The notes beneath the pieces were generated by a model that was not told where the DNA came from, did not search any database, and saw nothing but the letters and a program-made list of their open reading frames with translations. This document shows positions 23,303-34,487 of a stretch of 64,000 nt of DNA, in pieces. Origin of the DNA: Sphagnum compactum (lineage: Eukaryota; Bryophyta; Sphagnopsida; Sphagnales); the NCBI GenBank assembly GCA_965153455.1, contig OZ234502.1, positions 13,671,495-13,735,494 of the forward strand. The letters run 5' to 3'. Numbering within the stretch: position 1 is the first letter of the stretch; each line of letters starts with the position of its first letter. The position numbers and the translations under genes are program-made.

Positions 23303-23440
23303 ATGACAATCCAAGAATGACCAACATTCACATCTACTTGGTCATTTGCAAGAAACTCTTTCAGCATTTTTAGATGGCCCTTTCTAGTAGGCCAATGAAA
23401 TGAGTCGCTCATGTTGACATCTACTTTCAAAATCCCCTCT
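23303..23440 (-). pseudogene. Broken ankyrin-repeat copy upstream of the array
   Basis: Read on the minus strand, this piece encodes VDVNMSDSFHWPTRKGHLKM, then LKEFLANDQVDVNVGHSW, and runs into stops. It matches the start of the main gene (ATGAGC.., FHW.., one repeat) with more divergence than the intact repeats show from each other. About 90 bp of unrelated DNA with a C run and an A run (23270-23284) separates it from the gene's ATG. It may be a decayed first exon or a left-over edge of an older, longer array. Confidence 0.6.
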
Positions 23441-23689
23441 TTAAAAATGATTTAAAATCCAAGTGAACTCAACATGTCAAGGTTCAAGGCATCACACTCT
23501 TTTGATTACTCTATCACACTACCAAATTACAAATGCTTGCTAATCAACAAAGGGGAATCCACACAATCAAATAAATCTTTTAAAACTAGATGGCAAGAGA
23601 TCAATATCATGAGATTTAATAAAATAGAGAGTGGAGAAGAGAAAGTAGAAGAAACAAATTTCTAAAAAAACTTCTAGGAGTGAGGAGAA

Positions 23690-23850
23690 CTAGCATCTTC
23701 TAAACAATGAAAGAAGAGAGTTTTCAGTAAGAAACCACAAGACAAATAGTCTTGAAGAGTAAAACAAGAAGCTCTGTGACCCCAAGAAAAACCAAAAAAA
23801 TCTTTGAAGCACAAGCTAACAGAAGCTCAAAATCTGGAAGTTGAGAATGG
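23690..23850. repeat. Repeat G, right part
   Basis: Text from GAAGAGTAAAACAAGAAGCT through ACAGAAGCTCAAAATCTGGA matches 39108-39200. At 39 kb it follows directly on the block shared with 12965-13145, so this is the other half of the same element. The piece borders repeat unit B1. Confidence 0.5.
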
Positions 23851-25310
23851 AGATAGTCGCAGTGAGATGTCTCTTATATGTGGTCATTAGTAACAAATAC
23901 CTAAAGACCGACTGAATTCTCTTGAAGCTGTAAGAACTCGAAGGGATGAAAGATGGACACCTTCCCAGCAGCAACGGACGAGCTAGCATCTTCCCCCAGT
24001 TGTAACAATTCCTTGCACCAACCTCCACACGGCTTCTGGACCCCAGTTTTTTGCTTCCTAGAACTTGCGGGGATGTTCTCTTCATTTCTCTGCTGTGCCA
24101 TCGGTAAAGATGTGAAAGACCGACTCAGTCCACACACGGGAACCTGTAAGAACACGGAGGAGGAACAGTGGACCTTCCCAGCAACAACCAGCCAGCTAGC
24201 TACTTTCCCAGTTGTCGGAAAGCTTTTTTAATTCCTGGTTCAGACGACAGACTAGATATTACGACTTCTGTACCGCAGTGTCCATTTCCTGGAACTAGCG
24301 GTGATTCTCTGTTTATAGAGGAATTAGAAATGAATTTATAACACATTTGTAGCTGCTTTCATCTCAGGGACTGGAACCCCTCCTCTTTCAAGAGAAATTA
24401 AGTTAGACTGATTTCTGTATAATGCAGTTTTTTGCAGGCGCTTTGCTTCTTAGAGAGAAGCCCATGATAATTATGACTGGTGTGGCCTGTGCCGTTTGGC
24501 CCAAGTGTTACCATGTCCTCAACTGATTTTTCCTTCCAAAACCTGATTTTTTGAAATTTATTTGAATTCGTGGAAATCACTTAAAATTCAATATATCTCA
24601 CATTCTGAATCCAAATCTTACCAGATAAATTCCCTTAAATTTTACTCATCAAGATATTTCCAACAACACCAAAGGCACATTCCAATTCCTCTGAAATTTT
24701 CAGCTACTTTTTAATTTAATTTTCAGTGAAAAAATCATTCAATATTCAAGAACTTTTGCACCACAAGTCCAAACGTCATGGAACCAAGCTCATGCACCCC
24801 TCCTTGTTGAGAGCTTTCCAAAGACACCAAGAACATGATCTGAAGCATCCCGGTTCAGTGGATCTCATAACGACAAAACAAAACAAACTACCTTCCTTCA
24901 TAGATAGATGATTATGCTACTAGCTCCTAACAATTAGTGCCAAACCCAGCATGCTTTTAGGAGATTGTAGCTTCTTGCTACAGAAAACATGTGTGTTTTT
25001 TTAATGGAGAAAATAAAAATAATAATTTTTAAAAGGATATTTTAGGGTTTTCCAATCGCCCCTGGGAAAAAAAAAAGTTTGCCAGATTTCCATATCAGAT
25101 TTCACTGGGCAGCCACTGATATAGAGCAATGCTTATGTGCTTTTACTTTCATGTCCGTTTCTTTATAGCCAAATTTGGCAAAATCTTCGTTCAGATTATC
25201 AGCGGTTGATCTGCATCACCGAATTGGAAAATAAAGAAGGAAGCTGCAATACAGAGCCTCAGACAAGTTGAGGTGTGAATTCCTTTCTTTGGAAGGCACA
25301 CATCGCCTTG
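23845..25310 (+). repeat. Repeat B, copy B1 (with an inserted segment)
   Basis: The unit runs from GGAGATAGTCGCAGTG. through GGACACCTTCCCAGCAGCAA, GCTTCTGGACCCCAGT, TTAGAAATGAATTTAT and TGCAGTTTTTTGCAGGCGC. It ends in family C text (AGCCAAATTTGGC at 25167) and GGTGTGAATTCCTTTCTTTG. Relative to B2 it has about 430 bp of extra DNA near 24480-24905. Within the unit, the block TTCCCAGCA..GACCCCAGT is itself present twice, about 220 bp apart. Confidence 0.6.
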
Positions 25311-25589
25311 GGTGAACTAGCAATGACACTGGTACCATGGTAGAAAAAAATAATTTATATATATATAATTGCTTCTAATCATTATAAATTTTTATCATTT
25401 CCAGGGTTGAATATAGCCTCGAACAGGCCTCACTCAAGAAGGTGAAGGTACAAGTGTAGGTGCTGGTTAACCCTGGCCAGCAAACATCTGAGTTACTTCC
25501 TGAAAGGCACTACCTGTATGGAAAATTCTGGATGGATTCAATTTGAAGACCAACAAATACTGCCGCTGGGGGGAGAGGGCCGCAAGTCT

Positions 25590-27120
25590 ATTCTGTCTAC
25601 GAATGAACAATTCCTGGCAGTTCAAAGAAACCCAAGTAAAACTGAACGCCTCTACACGCTACATAAAATCTCGCTGGAAGGGATAAGCGATGGACACCTT
25701 CGCAGCAGCAACCAACGAGCTAACCCCCCCCCCCCCCCCGCCCCGTCCCCCCCAGTTGTAGCAAGCTTTGTACTAATTGCATGCACTGGGCACAACACTG
25801 CTTCTGGACCCCAGTATCTGCGGCTAGAACTTGCGAGGATGCTCTCTTCATTTCTCATCTGTATCCATTAGTCAGGATATTCAAGACCGATTTAGTACAT
25901 ACCCTGCAAGCTGTAAGATTCGGGAGGACAGACGATGAACCTTCCCAGCAACTAGCGAGGTAGCGTCTTTCCCAATTGTAAAAAAGCGTTTCATTCCTGG
26001 TAGAGTCCAGACTACTGTACATACGACTTTTGGACCCCAGTTTCCATTTCCTGGAACTAGCGGTGATTCTCCCTTTATTTCTCAATGGAGAATAATTAGA
26101 AATGAATTTATTCAAACATTTTGTTGCTGCTTTCATGTCCAGCACTGGTACAGTCTACTCCTCCCCATCCAACAGAAATTAGCTTGATTTTGATACAAGG
26201 CAGTTTTCTTGTAGGCACTTTCATTGATTGGGGTGCATCTGTCCATTAGATACACTATGAAAATGACCATGATTATGCTACTAGCTATTAACAATTTTTA
26301 GTGCAATATATTCAACAGCATAATTTTAGTAGATTGTGGCATCTTGATGCAAAGAACAGGGGAGTGTTGCTTTTCCTGGTGAAGTTAAATTTGAGAATGC
26401 CAGAAAAATGATTTTTTGGGGGGTTTTGCAATAGTCAGAAATTAGAATTCCAAAAAAAGTGCTAGAATTATGTATTAGATACTAGCAGGAAGCCAATAAT
26501 ATAGTGATGTTTAAAAGTTTTAAACATCAAATTTCAGCTTTATAGCCAAATTTGGCTGAATCTTCCTACAGATTATCAGCACTTGGAAGTTGGTCTACAC
26601 TCTACACCACAAAATTGAAAAAAGGAAAGAAAAAAAGAAAAAGGAAGCTAGCTGCAAGAGTGAACCCCAAAAAAAGTTGTGGTGTGAATTCTTTTCTTTG
26701 GAAGGCAAACATCTAACTTACTTCTTGCAAATCATGACTTGGATGGACAGCCAGAGATGCCAAAATGTGTTATTATATGCCCAAAGAAAGATGAACCTGA
26801 AAACTAAATAATCTCATCCAAGTGGGAGTTTTCTTCAATATTTCAATGAAAGGAAAACTCCTTTTTTTTTTTGGTATTGGCAGGGCCATTACCAAAACAT
26901 CCTGAGTGCACTATTCCAAGTCCAACCCAACTTTAGTTCCCCTATCAACAAAAAAATAGTGTGATTCGTATTAATTAGTTTGGGTGGACGATCTTGACAT
27001 TTTTCCCTTTGGTGATAGACCTCTCTGATTGGTTCATCACCCAAAACAAAGAAATCCACCGTTGACGCACGGACACACTGCTAACTTAGAAATTGTTCAC
27101 ATATGTTGATATTATGACAA
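25590..27120 (+). repeat. Repeat B, copy B2 (longest copy)
   Basis: It repeats the B1 blocks in the same order: GGACACCTTCGCAGCAGCAA, a C homopolymer at 25726-25739, GCTTCTGGACCCCAGTAT, AGAAATGAATTTATTC and GGCAGTTTTCTTGTAGGCAC. Then come AGCCAAATTTGGCT at 26544-26557 and GGTGTGAATTCTTTTCTTTG. A final part (CCAGAGATGCCAAAATGTG .. AAATTGTTCACATA) is shared with B3. The hairpin GGTGATAGACC / GGTTCATCACC at 27011-27041 links it to family A. There is no coding frame. Confidence 0.6.
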
Positions 27121-27339
27121 AACCCCTTCTAGCAGAAAAGTTCCAACGTTTTCACAGTCTTCTTGGTCTTGTTACTAATACAAATACACAAGTAAAGGTG
27201 TACTTTGCATACTTGCTCCTCAACTGTTGAAATTCTGTAAAAATAATATTTGAAATTGCTTAACCAAGTCATTTTCAAAAAATAAATATATATCCAGCAA
27301 AGTAGTGCTGAAAATTAGTTCAAGGTATGGTATAAGTTA

Positions 27340-27480
27340 AGACTTAATGCAGTTTTCTGGCAGGCACTTTCCATTGATTGGGTTGCATGATGGACGGTTT
27401 CTTAGAGCCAAAGAGACATGCACCTATGATAAATTCTGATGATGATGATGATATCTACCAGTTTTAAACAATTAGTAATT
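27340..27480 (+). repeat. Repeat B, fragment B4
   Basis: A short piece with TGCAGTTTTCTGGCAGGCAC, TTGATTGGGTTGCAT and AACAATTAGTAATTTTT matches the middle of B1 and B2. The GATGATGATGATGAT run lies inside it. Confidence 0.5.
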
Positions 27481-28215
27481 TTTTACATTGTTATTCTGGT
27501 GAATGGCATGGAGGAAGCATAACACATTGGTTTGGGGCTCATTTGAAGAGCAATCTTGCAATAATTTTATTAAGAGAAAAAAAGATGTCTCTTCTGTCAG
27601 GAAAATTTGATCAAACCCTAGCATTTCAAGAAACCCACGTAGAATGATAAGCCCCTGCACATCTGCATTAAGAACTAGCATTTCAGATTGACCAAAATCA
27701 CATACTCCTACTGGGAGTCATGAAGAAATGACCAGTCTCTCTGCAACCTGGTCTATTGCAACTGTGAGATCCTTGCAAGGCAGCTATGGATTTTGGAGAG
27801 GTAGCTTGCAGGCAAAAATTACTGGGCCAGATCCTAGTTTCCTGTTCTGATTTCAGATGATGGGTAGACCATGTCAACTCAATTCACTACTGGACAAGAG
27901 ATAATAACCCTTTTTATGTAGGGTGATGAAGGATTGCAATTTTGCAACATGAGTGTGAATGAGGTCAAAATGACATGTTTTTAAGGAGGAACATTTTGTT
28001 TTGAAATGTTTGTCTGTACAAAACAATGGGGAGGCAGATGCTTTACAATCGGTAAGGCCTTCAAATGCGACATAACCAGAATGCAGGCACCACCTGGGGT
28101 GCGGACCCGGATGGTACCGTTATTTTGGTAACACCCTTGTTCTTGGGCCTTACCTACCACCAAACTTGTTGACAATTTGAACCAGATGTATGGCTATATC
28201 ATACTACACAAGTGC

Positions 28216-29225
28216 AAGAACGGAGATAGTCAATGCCGTGGGATATCTTGCATCTGTAATTAGTAGTGATAAGGGTAAAGACGGACTGAATACCCTGGAA
28301 GGGATGAACGCGAAGGGATAAACGATGGACACCTTCCCAGCAGCAACAGACAAGCTAGCATCTTCCCCCCACTTGTAGCAAAGCTTTGTAATAATTGCAT
28401 GCACTGAGCACAACACTGCTTCTGGACCCCAGTATCCGCGTCCAAGAACTTGCGAGGATGGCCTCTTGTTTCTCATTTGTATTCATCGGTAAGGATATTC
28501 AAGACCGACTTAATACATACCCGGCAAGGTGTAAGAGCTGGGAGGATGGCCGATGGACCTTCCCAGCAACCAGCGAGCTAGCGTGTTTCCCACTTGTCGG
28601 AAAGTGTTTGATTCCTGGTAGAGTCCAGAGTACTGTATATGGGACTTTTCTCTCTTTATTTCTCAATGGAGAAGAATTAGAAATGAATTTATTTAGACAT
28701 TTTGTAGCTGCTTTCATGTCCAGCACTGGAACAGTCTCCTCATCCAACACAAATTAACCTGATTTTGATACAATGCAGTTTTCTTGCAGGCGCTTTCATT
28801 GATTGGGGTGCATCTGTCCCTTATAGATACATTATGACAATGACCTGGATGGAAAACCAGAGATGCCAAAATGTGTTTTTTATGTGGCCATGAAAGATGA
28901 ACCTGGAGGGAGGGACTAGGTTGAAAACTACATAATCTCATTCAAGTTGGAGTTTCTTTCAAATTTCAATGAAAGGAAAATTCAACTAAAATATTGGCTG
29001 GGCCATACCCAAACATCCTCAGTGCACTATTCCAAGTCCAACCCAACTTTAGTTCACCTATCAACAAAAGATAGTGTGATTTGTATTAATTGGTTTGGGT
29101 GGACAACCTTGATAATTTTTTTCTTTTGGGATAGACCTCTCTGATTGGCTCATCACCCAAAACCAAAAAAATTACTGTTCACACTCTGACAGACTCCTAA
29201 CCTAGAAATTGTTCACATAGCCCAC
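28216..29225 (+). repeat. Repeat B, copy B3 (internal deletion)
   Basis: The blocks are GGAGATAGTCAATGCCG, GGACACCTTCCCAGCAGCAA, GCTTCTGGACCCCAGTATC and TTAGAAATGAATTTATTTAG. The family C stretch of B1 and B2 is missing. The copy then goes straight to CCAGAGATGCCAAAATGTG and the end AAATTGTTCACATAG. The upstream 100 bp match B1 but not B2, so the copies have exchanged or lost parts. Confidence 0.6.
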
Positions 29226-29840
29226 TAATGGGCACTGATCTATGTGAAAAAACTCAAATTTTCCAAAACTTTTTGTCTCTCCATATGTGAAATGTGGGGA
29301 GCATGGAGGGTGAGTGGGATGTGTTCAACAATATGGACATGAAATGTGTTCTTCTGGATCACCAGGAATCAAAGATGTGTAAAACGTGGGGTAAGGTTAG
29401 GAGTTGGGAATACTTTTAGAAATGTATTGGGAAGGTGTGCAACAATACCCCTAATCTGTGTGGCAGCTCTACAAGGAACAATGGGCCTATTCCATAATCC
29501 ACTTCCACTGCAATCCTATTCAAGTGATGTCATCATGTATGTAACCCATTGTATGGTATTTACATTGTATGGTTTCAATATACAAAAATGGTCCATGATA
29601 AATACTGAACATTACCATCATATCCATTTTCTTCTACATTGCCTATAGTAAACTCCATGCTCTAATTGCACTTCAATGAAGGCAAAATGTGTTTCTAACT
29701 TGACAAGTACAGAACATGTGCCCATTTTCATGTGGAGTCTTAATTATTACATTGCCAACTTCTGGTTGTTGCTATGTACACATGAATTAGTCACTTTTTT
29801 TATGGCTACATATATAGCCAAAAAGCTGTATGAAAATTAA
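29226..29840. other. Noncoding, no gene seen
   Basis: A 100-codon frame at 29346-29648 has no recognisable motif or splice context and is not called. Confidence 0.4.
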
Positions 29841-30060
29841 AAGTGGTAAAATGCTTTTTGAGATTTTCAATAGCTGTAATTCAACCAAAATTCAAGAAAA
29901 TTTTCCAGATTTATATACATGGTTCCAGTAACTAGTCAAAAATATTGAAGAATTTTTTTTTAACTCATTTTTGTATTTAGCTTATAGCCAAATTAAATGG
30001 CTAAATCTTGCTATGAATCATTGCCACTTAATTTGTTACATCATTAAATTAACAAAAATA
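29840..30060 (+). repeat. Repeat family C (AGCCAAATTTGGCT type)
   Basis: The copy starts with TTTTTGAGATTTTCAATAGC, passes ATATACATGGTTCCAGTAAC and ends AGCCAAATTAAATGGCTAAA..TTACATCATTAAATTAAC. The same order occurs at 51355-51570. Shorter copies of the end occur at 25163, 26537, 40185, 46905, 59190 and, reversed, at 32700 and 56635. Confidence 0.6.
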
Positions 30061-30414
30061 CAAGTTGACATGCATAATGTTTAGGATTTACTATATACAT
30101 GTACTCATACGTACGTTGTAGAGCCAGTATTAAGGTTAATTGCTTCTCAACAAACTCATGTTGACTCAGCTAATTAGAACCAACTTTGTCATCATATTTA
30201 TTGGCCTTGCCTACCAAGGCAGGGATATTCTGTTTAGATTCATTATAGAGTATAGTAGCTTAAGGGATTTTGGCCCCTAGGTAATAGGTTTATTTTTATA
30301 TGAGGATTTTTGAAAGATGATATTTTGGCTTGTGTTGAAACTTGAGATTAGTTATAGAGTTATGATATCTTGAAGGATTTTGGCTTCTTTTAGAGGATTT
30401 TTTGAAGATTATAT

Positions 30415-30483
30415 TTTACCATGCTGAAATATTTGAGTTTCCATAGGAGAATTATGGAAACCCAAATATTTCAGCATGGTAAA
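30415..30483. repeat. 31-bp stem hairpin with 7-nt loop
   Basis: The arms 30415-30445 and 30453-30483 pair at 30 of 31 positions; the only mismatch is A against C at stem position 22. The loop is GGAGAAT. The stem (TTTACCATGCTGAAATATTT..) is flanked by AT-rich DNA with no shared terminal duplication. It has the size and near-perfect pairing of a young MIRNA-type or siRNA-producing fold-back. No transcript evidence is available, so it is recorded as a repeat. Confidence 0.8.
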
Positions 30484-31520
30484 TCTTTAACAAGGGGTGT
30501 GTCACACTGTGGCCTAGATTGACACTTGGCCACTAGTACCCATCATATGTTCATGGTCTAATTTACTTCATATAAATAAAGAATAATTCAGTCTTGGTGC
30601 ATGATTTAGATCTCACTTGCAATTCCAATAATTCAAGCTTGACCATCGTTTTTTTTCATAGGATTGTTTTTGGCACAAATGATGAATGGAAGGAAACATG
30701 GACAACATGCCCCACCGACAATAGAAAAGAGTGCATATGTTGGTCAGAAAAGTGGCTACTTAAAGATTTGAACAACAATGTTTGAATTTTATCATTGTCC
30801 TATGATTCTAACATTGTGGCAAGTGTTCACAATGATGTGATTGGAATTGACAAAAACCTCCTTCAAAGTTCGATTACAAATTCAAGGTGTGACAATCTCC
30901 TCTATTTATGAACGCATTAATTATTTCTCCTTGTGTACATGATAGATAATTGTTTACATCTTTAGAATTTTTTAGATGTTTTGCACGAGTTAATTGTTCA
31001 TGTGTGCTAAGATTGTGATACACACCAACAAGTTTCAATTTACTTGAATTGTTAGATTCATGTAAAAGAACATAAAATGGGCTTAAATGCAAATGTTCTT
31101 GTTTGAGGATAATAGCAAAGTCTATGTTCATATTATGAGTTCATGATACAACTAGTTTGGTTTTAATGACAATTTTTAGTTCGCGCTTTTTGAAGCTTTA
31201 TCTTTGGGAATGCAATTGAATTCAATTCAATTATATTAATACATGTGTAAAAAATTTGCATCCATGTCATTGCAAAAAAATTATTTCGAAGAGAAGGTAT
31301 ATATATTATTTATTTATATTTCAACGATATTTCCAAGGCGGCACATAGAATATGAATTCTACCAAGTCGAAAAACCAGACGTGAGCAAAAAGTTACTGGC
31401 TTCACTAGGCTACGGGCTGAGATCTGGGATCCAACATGTTTGCACTTTCCACCTGATGACAATCGTGCGGATCGTGGTTGTCCACATAAGGACTGAAGAG
31501 GGTCTTGCAGTAGAACACCA
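30484..31520. other. Noncoding, no gene seen
   Basis: AT-rich DNA. Open frames at 30594-30785 and 31243-31524 lack recognisable motifs. Confidence 0.4.
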
Positions 31521-31847
31521 TTAGGCCCACTTTAGACGAGGGTCCAGGGTCCAATTTCCTAGGAACCAATTTGGACTCATGTGAAGCAAATCGAGTCCTT
31601 GAGTTGGAGTGTACCTGGGTCCCTAGCGTGATTCATGGTTCTCCAAATCAGGAGCTCTTCTTTAAGCACTGTCTTTTGGTCCAGTGCAATTCGTTGTCCC
31701 TCCAAAAGAGCTGCCGTATGAGCCTCAATATGCCACTTTTTGGTCTTGGACCCTCATCTAATGGCCTTCGGACCAATTTAAAAGCTTTCGACTAATAAGA
31801 TTGCTTGAATTCAATGGTCCTTGGACCCTCGTCTAAAGTGACCCTTA
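31521..31847. mobile_element. Tourist/Harbinger-type MITE, 321 bp, TTA duplication
   Basis: The element spans 31524-31844 and is flanked by TTA at 31521-31523 and 31845-31847. The first 30 bases (GGCCCACTTTAGACGAGGGT..) and the reverse complement of the last 30 (GGGTCACTTTAGACGAGGGT..) agree at 26 positions. A TTA/TAA duplication with ends starting GG is the signature of PIF/Harbinger elements. The inside carries no transposase, so it was moved in trans. One 74-codon frame inside is chance. Confidence 0.8.
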
Positions 31848-32149
31848 GTTTCACAACATGTTTTTTCCATAATTTTTGTAGAGTGCACACATATATACCT
31901 CTGTAGCAGTGTTTTTTCTTTCTTTCTTTTTTTCTCAATTTTGTGGTTTGTGTAAACTTTGTTAATTTTTCTGAGTTATTGAGCATTTTTTTCTCGACTT
32001 CACACTGTTAAAACGAATTTTCCCAATTTCTTCAAAAAAAATTGTAGCCGAAATGCAAAAATCACCGCTCTATACAGAATTTCTTTTCTTTTCCCACTCC
32101 AGATTTATTTGCTATAACTGTCCATGTAATTTTTCCATTTTCCCCAGGC

Positions 32150-32900
32150 TGCTCCAATCACATCCACTGGCCAGGGCGAACCAGCACCTACACTGGTACA
32201 CTCACTTTCTTGACTCAGGCCTCTTCGGTTTACGCATTAGGTTTAGGGCTTCGGGTTGTAGGTTCAGAGACCCTGATTTTGTCTAAGGATGCTACATCTA
32301 TCTATAATGTTTTGAAGCTGCCCCCAAGAGCTTTGGGATTTTCACTGTCTTTCTAATATAGGCCAGGTTCACCCGACCAAGGCAAATTGAGCCCGCGAAG
32401 CCCATTTAAATTGGTCACAAATATTTTTAATATCATTTCCCTCGACTGAATCAGGGTCCCAAAGTCGAAATCTAAAGTTGTTGGGGCCTAATATGGCCAT
32501 TTCAATGCGTTTTGGGGGCTTTTACAGTGATCCCAATGTGCGGATCAGTTAACCCTGGCTGGTTCACCCAAGTCGCAATTAGTCATGCATTGCTTGCAAC
32601 ATGAGCTCTGGCAGAGCGCTTCAATAATGCACTGGGTGAAATCGGTGAACAGGAGCAAACGTGTGTATCAATAAATTTTTGGGTCAGTTCTGAGATATGG
32701 CTCAAGTGGCTATCATCGGTACGAAGATTTAGTCAGATTTGGCTATGAGCTAAATAGGGCACCAGAATTTTTTTAGAAATTTCTCTTATTTATCGCCACC
32801 TACTTGAAAGCTTTGTATGGAAATCTGACGATTTTTCTTCGAATTTGGTTGAATTTTGGCTATTGAGAATCTTGAAAAGCATTTGATTTTAGCACTTTTT
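32150..32900. repeat. Rearranged fragments of families D and C
   Basis: CCAGCACCTACACTGGTAC at 32185-32203 is family D reversed. GAAGCTGCCCCCAAGAGCTT at 32313-32332 is family D in direct order. AAGATTTAGTCAGATTTGGCT at 32726-32746 and TTGAAAAGCATTTGATTTTA at 32872-32891 are family C pieces in reverse. There is no gene. Confidence 0.45.
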
Positions 32901-34442
32901 AAATTTATGACATAGCTTTCTAGCTATAATTTTTTGGTAAAAGACAGGACGGTGTGTGGATGTGAACAAAAGTCATGGTGATGATAAGGGAGGGGGCCAG
33001 TGAAAAAGTAAAGCATCTTTGACAAGTCTCAAGGTGGCATTGCATATTGTAAAAACTAGCAACATTGTTGCAGAAAAGAAAGTATTGAATTGTTCAGTGG
33101 CCAAAAAATCCGTAAAGCGCGTAGGCTACAGTCTGAAGTGTCAGGGGAAACCCGTCTAGAAATTTCTGCGGGAGGAGAAAATGAAGAAGTCCCAAAATGA
33201 AAATAACGGAAGAAGAAAGAGTTGGGACACACTCTTTCGCTCGTAGCACTTCGGGGGTAAGAGGGGCGTGTTGGAGCTCTGGGATGGGGACTAGGACGAA
33301 TGACAAGTGGGTCAATTATTTGTATCGATCTACACAAACCAAACAACAAGTTGGTTAATGCATAGTTGAAACACTTTTGGTGCACGGACGAGCCAAAGTC
33401 ATACACAGACTCACAAGATTCACCATGACTCGAACTTGCGGGAAGCCATCACCTTCCCCCTTATAATATTCTTTGTGATTGGCCACAAGGGCTACACCCA
33501 AATGTCATTTTTCTCATGACTCTCAAGTCAGGAATCCCAAAATTCGCAAAATTGGGACTCTTGCCACTTTGGAAGCCCATAACTTCTTGTGTAGACCTTT
33601 GATTAAAACATTTATGTTTTAAGAACTTTCCAATGGTACAAGGAAGTTATCAATCCTATGAATTTTGACCCTTCAAATTGCTCTTTGAAAATTTGGGATT
33701 CCATAGGGACTCTAACTCCCAAAGTGGGAGTGTGTGAGCTCATTCCTTCACATTTTTTTGCATTCCTGGGACCATGAATGTGACTCCCAGGTTACATTCC
33801 CGACCTGCACCCTTCCATGCCCTTGCCTTGGTCGCGAGCCCAAGGTTAAGGTTGTGATAGTTAAATACATATGTTATTTCACATCAAAATCTCATTGGTC
33901 CATAATGGTGAATTCTAATTGCATGTTCATGAATTCATTTAACTCCTAGGTTCAAATTTGTTTTTTTAACTTGCATTGATTTTGTTTGTAATTGGGTTTG
34001 GGATGTAGGTAAGGCTTGAATTGTAATGGGTAGCACCTTTTTTTTTAAGTTGGGGTTTGAATTCCCTATAAGTTATAGGTTTTCAATAATTATTTCTCAT
34101 TATGTGCAAATGGTTGTTTCATGAGAAAATTCATGAATTCATCAGGATGTATGGGTGTTGCATTTTTCATTTTCTCTCACTAAAATCTAGGATATTATGG
34201 TGATTATTTACTCTATTATGTGTTGTGTAGAATGCAACATTGGTTTCACAAGTTTCCATATTGTTAATTTTGATTTATTCAAATTTTGAACCATGTCTAG
34301 TGGAGTTGTGACTCAGATTCAATCCCATCAAATATAACCTCATATGTAACTTTTTGCAAGTACTTTAATGCTTATATAAAGGTCTTATTTTTTTGGCTAA
34401 TTTGTATATATATTACGATGAGATCTAACCTTAATTTCTTGG

Positions 34443-34445
<3 letters not shown>
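32901..34445. other. Noncoding, no gene seen
   Basis: Open frames near 33056-33406 and 33734-33949 show no known motif. The DNA is mixed AT-rich intergenic sequence. Confidence 0.4.

Positions 34446-34484
<39 letters not shown>
34446..34484. repeat. (TA)n microsatellite, 39 nt
   Basis: An unbroken TA dinucleotide run in AT-rich noncoding DNA. Confidence 0.95.
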
Positions 34485-34487
<3 letters not shown>

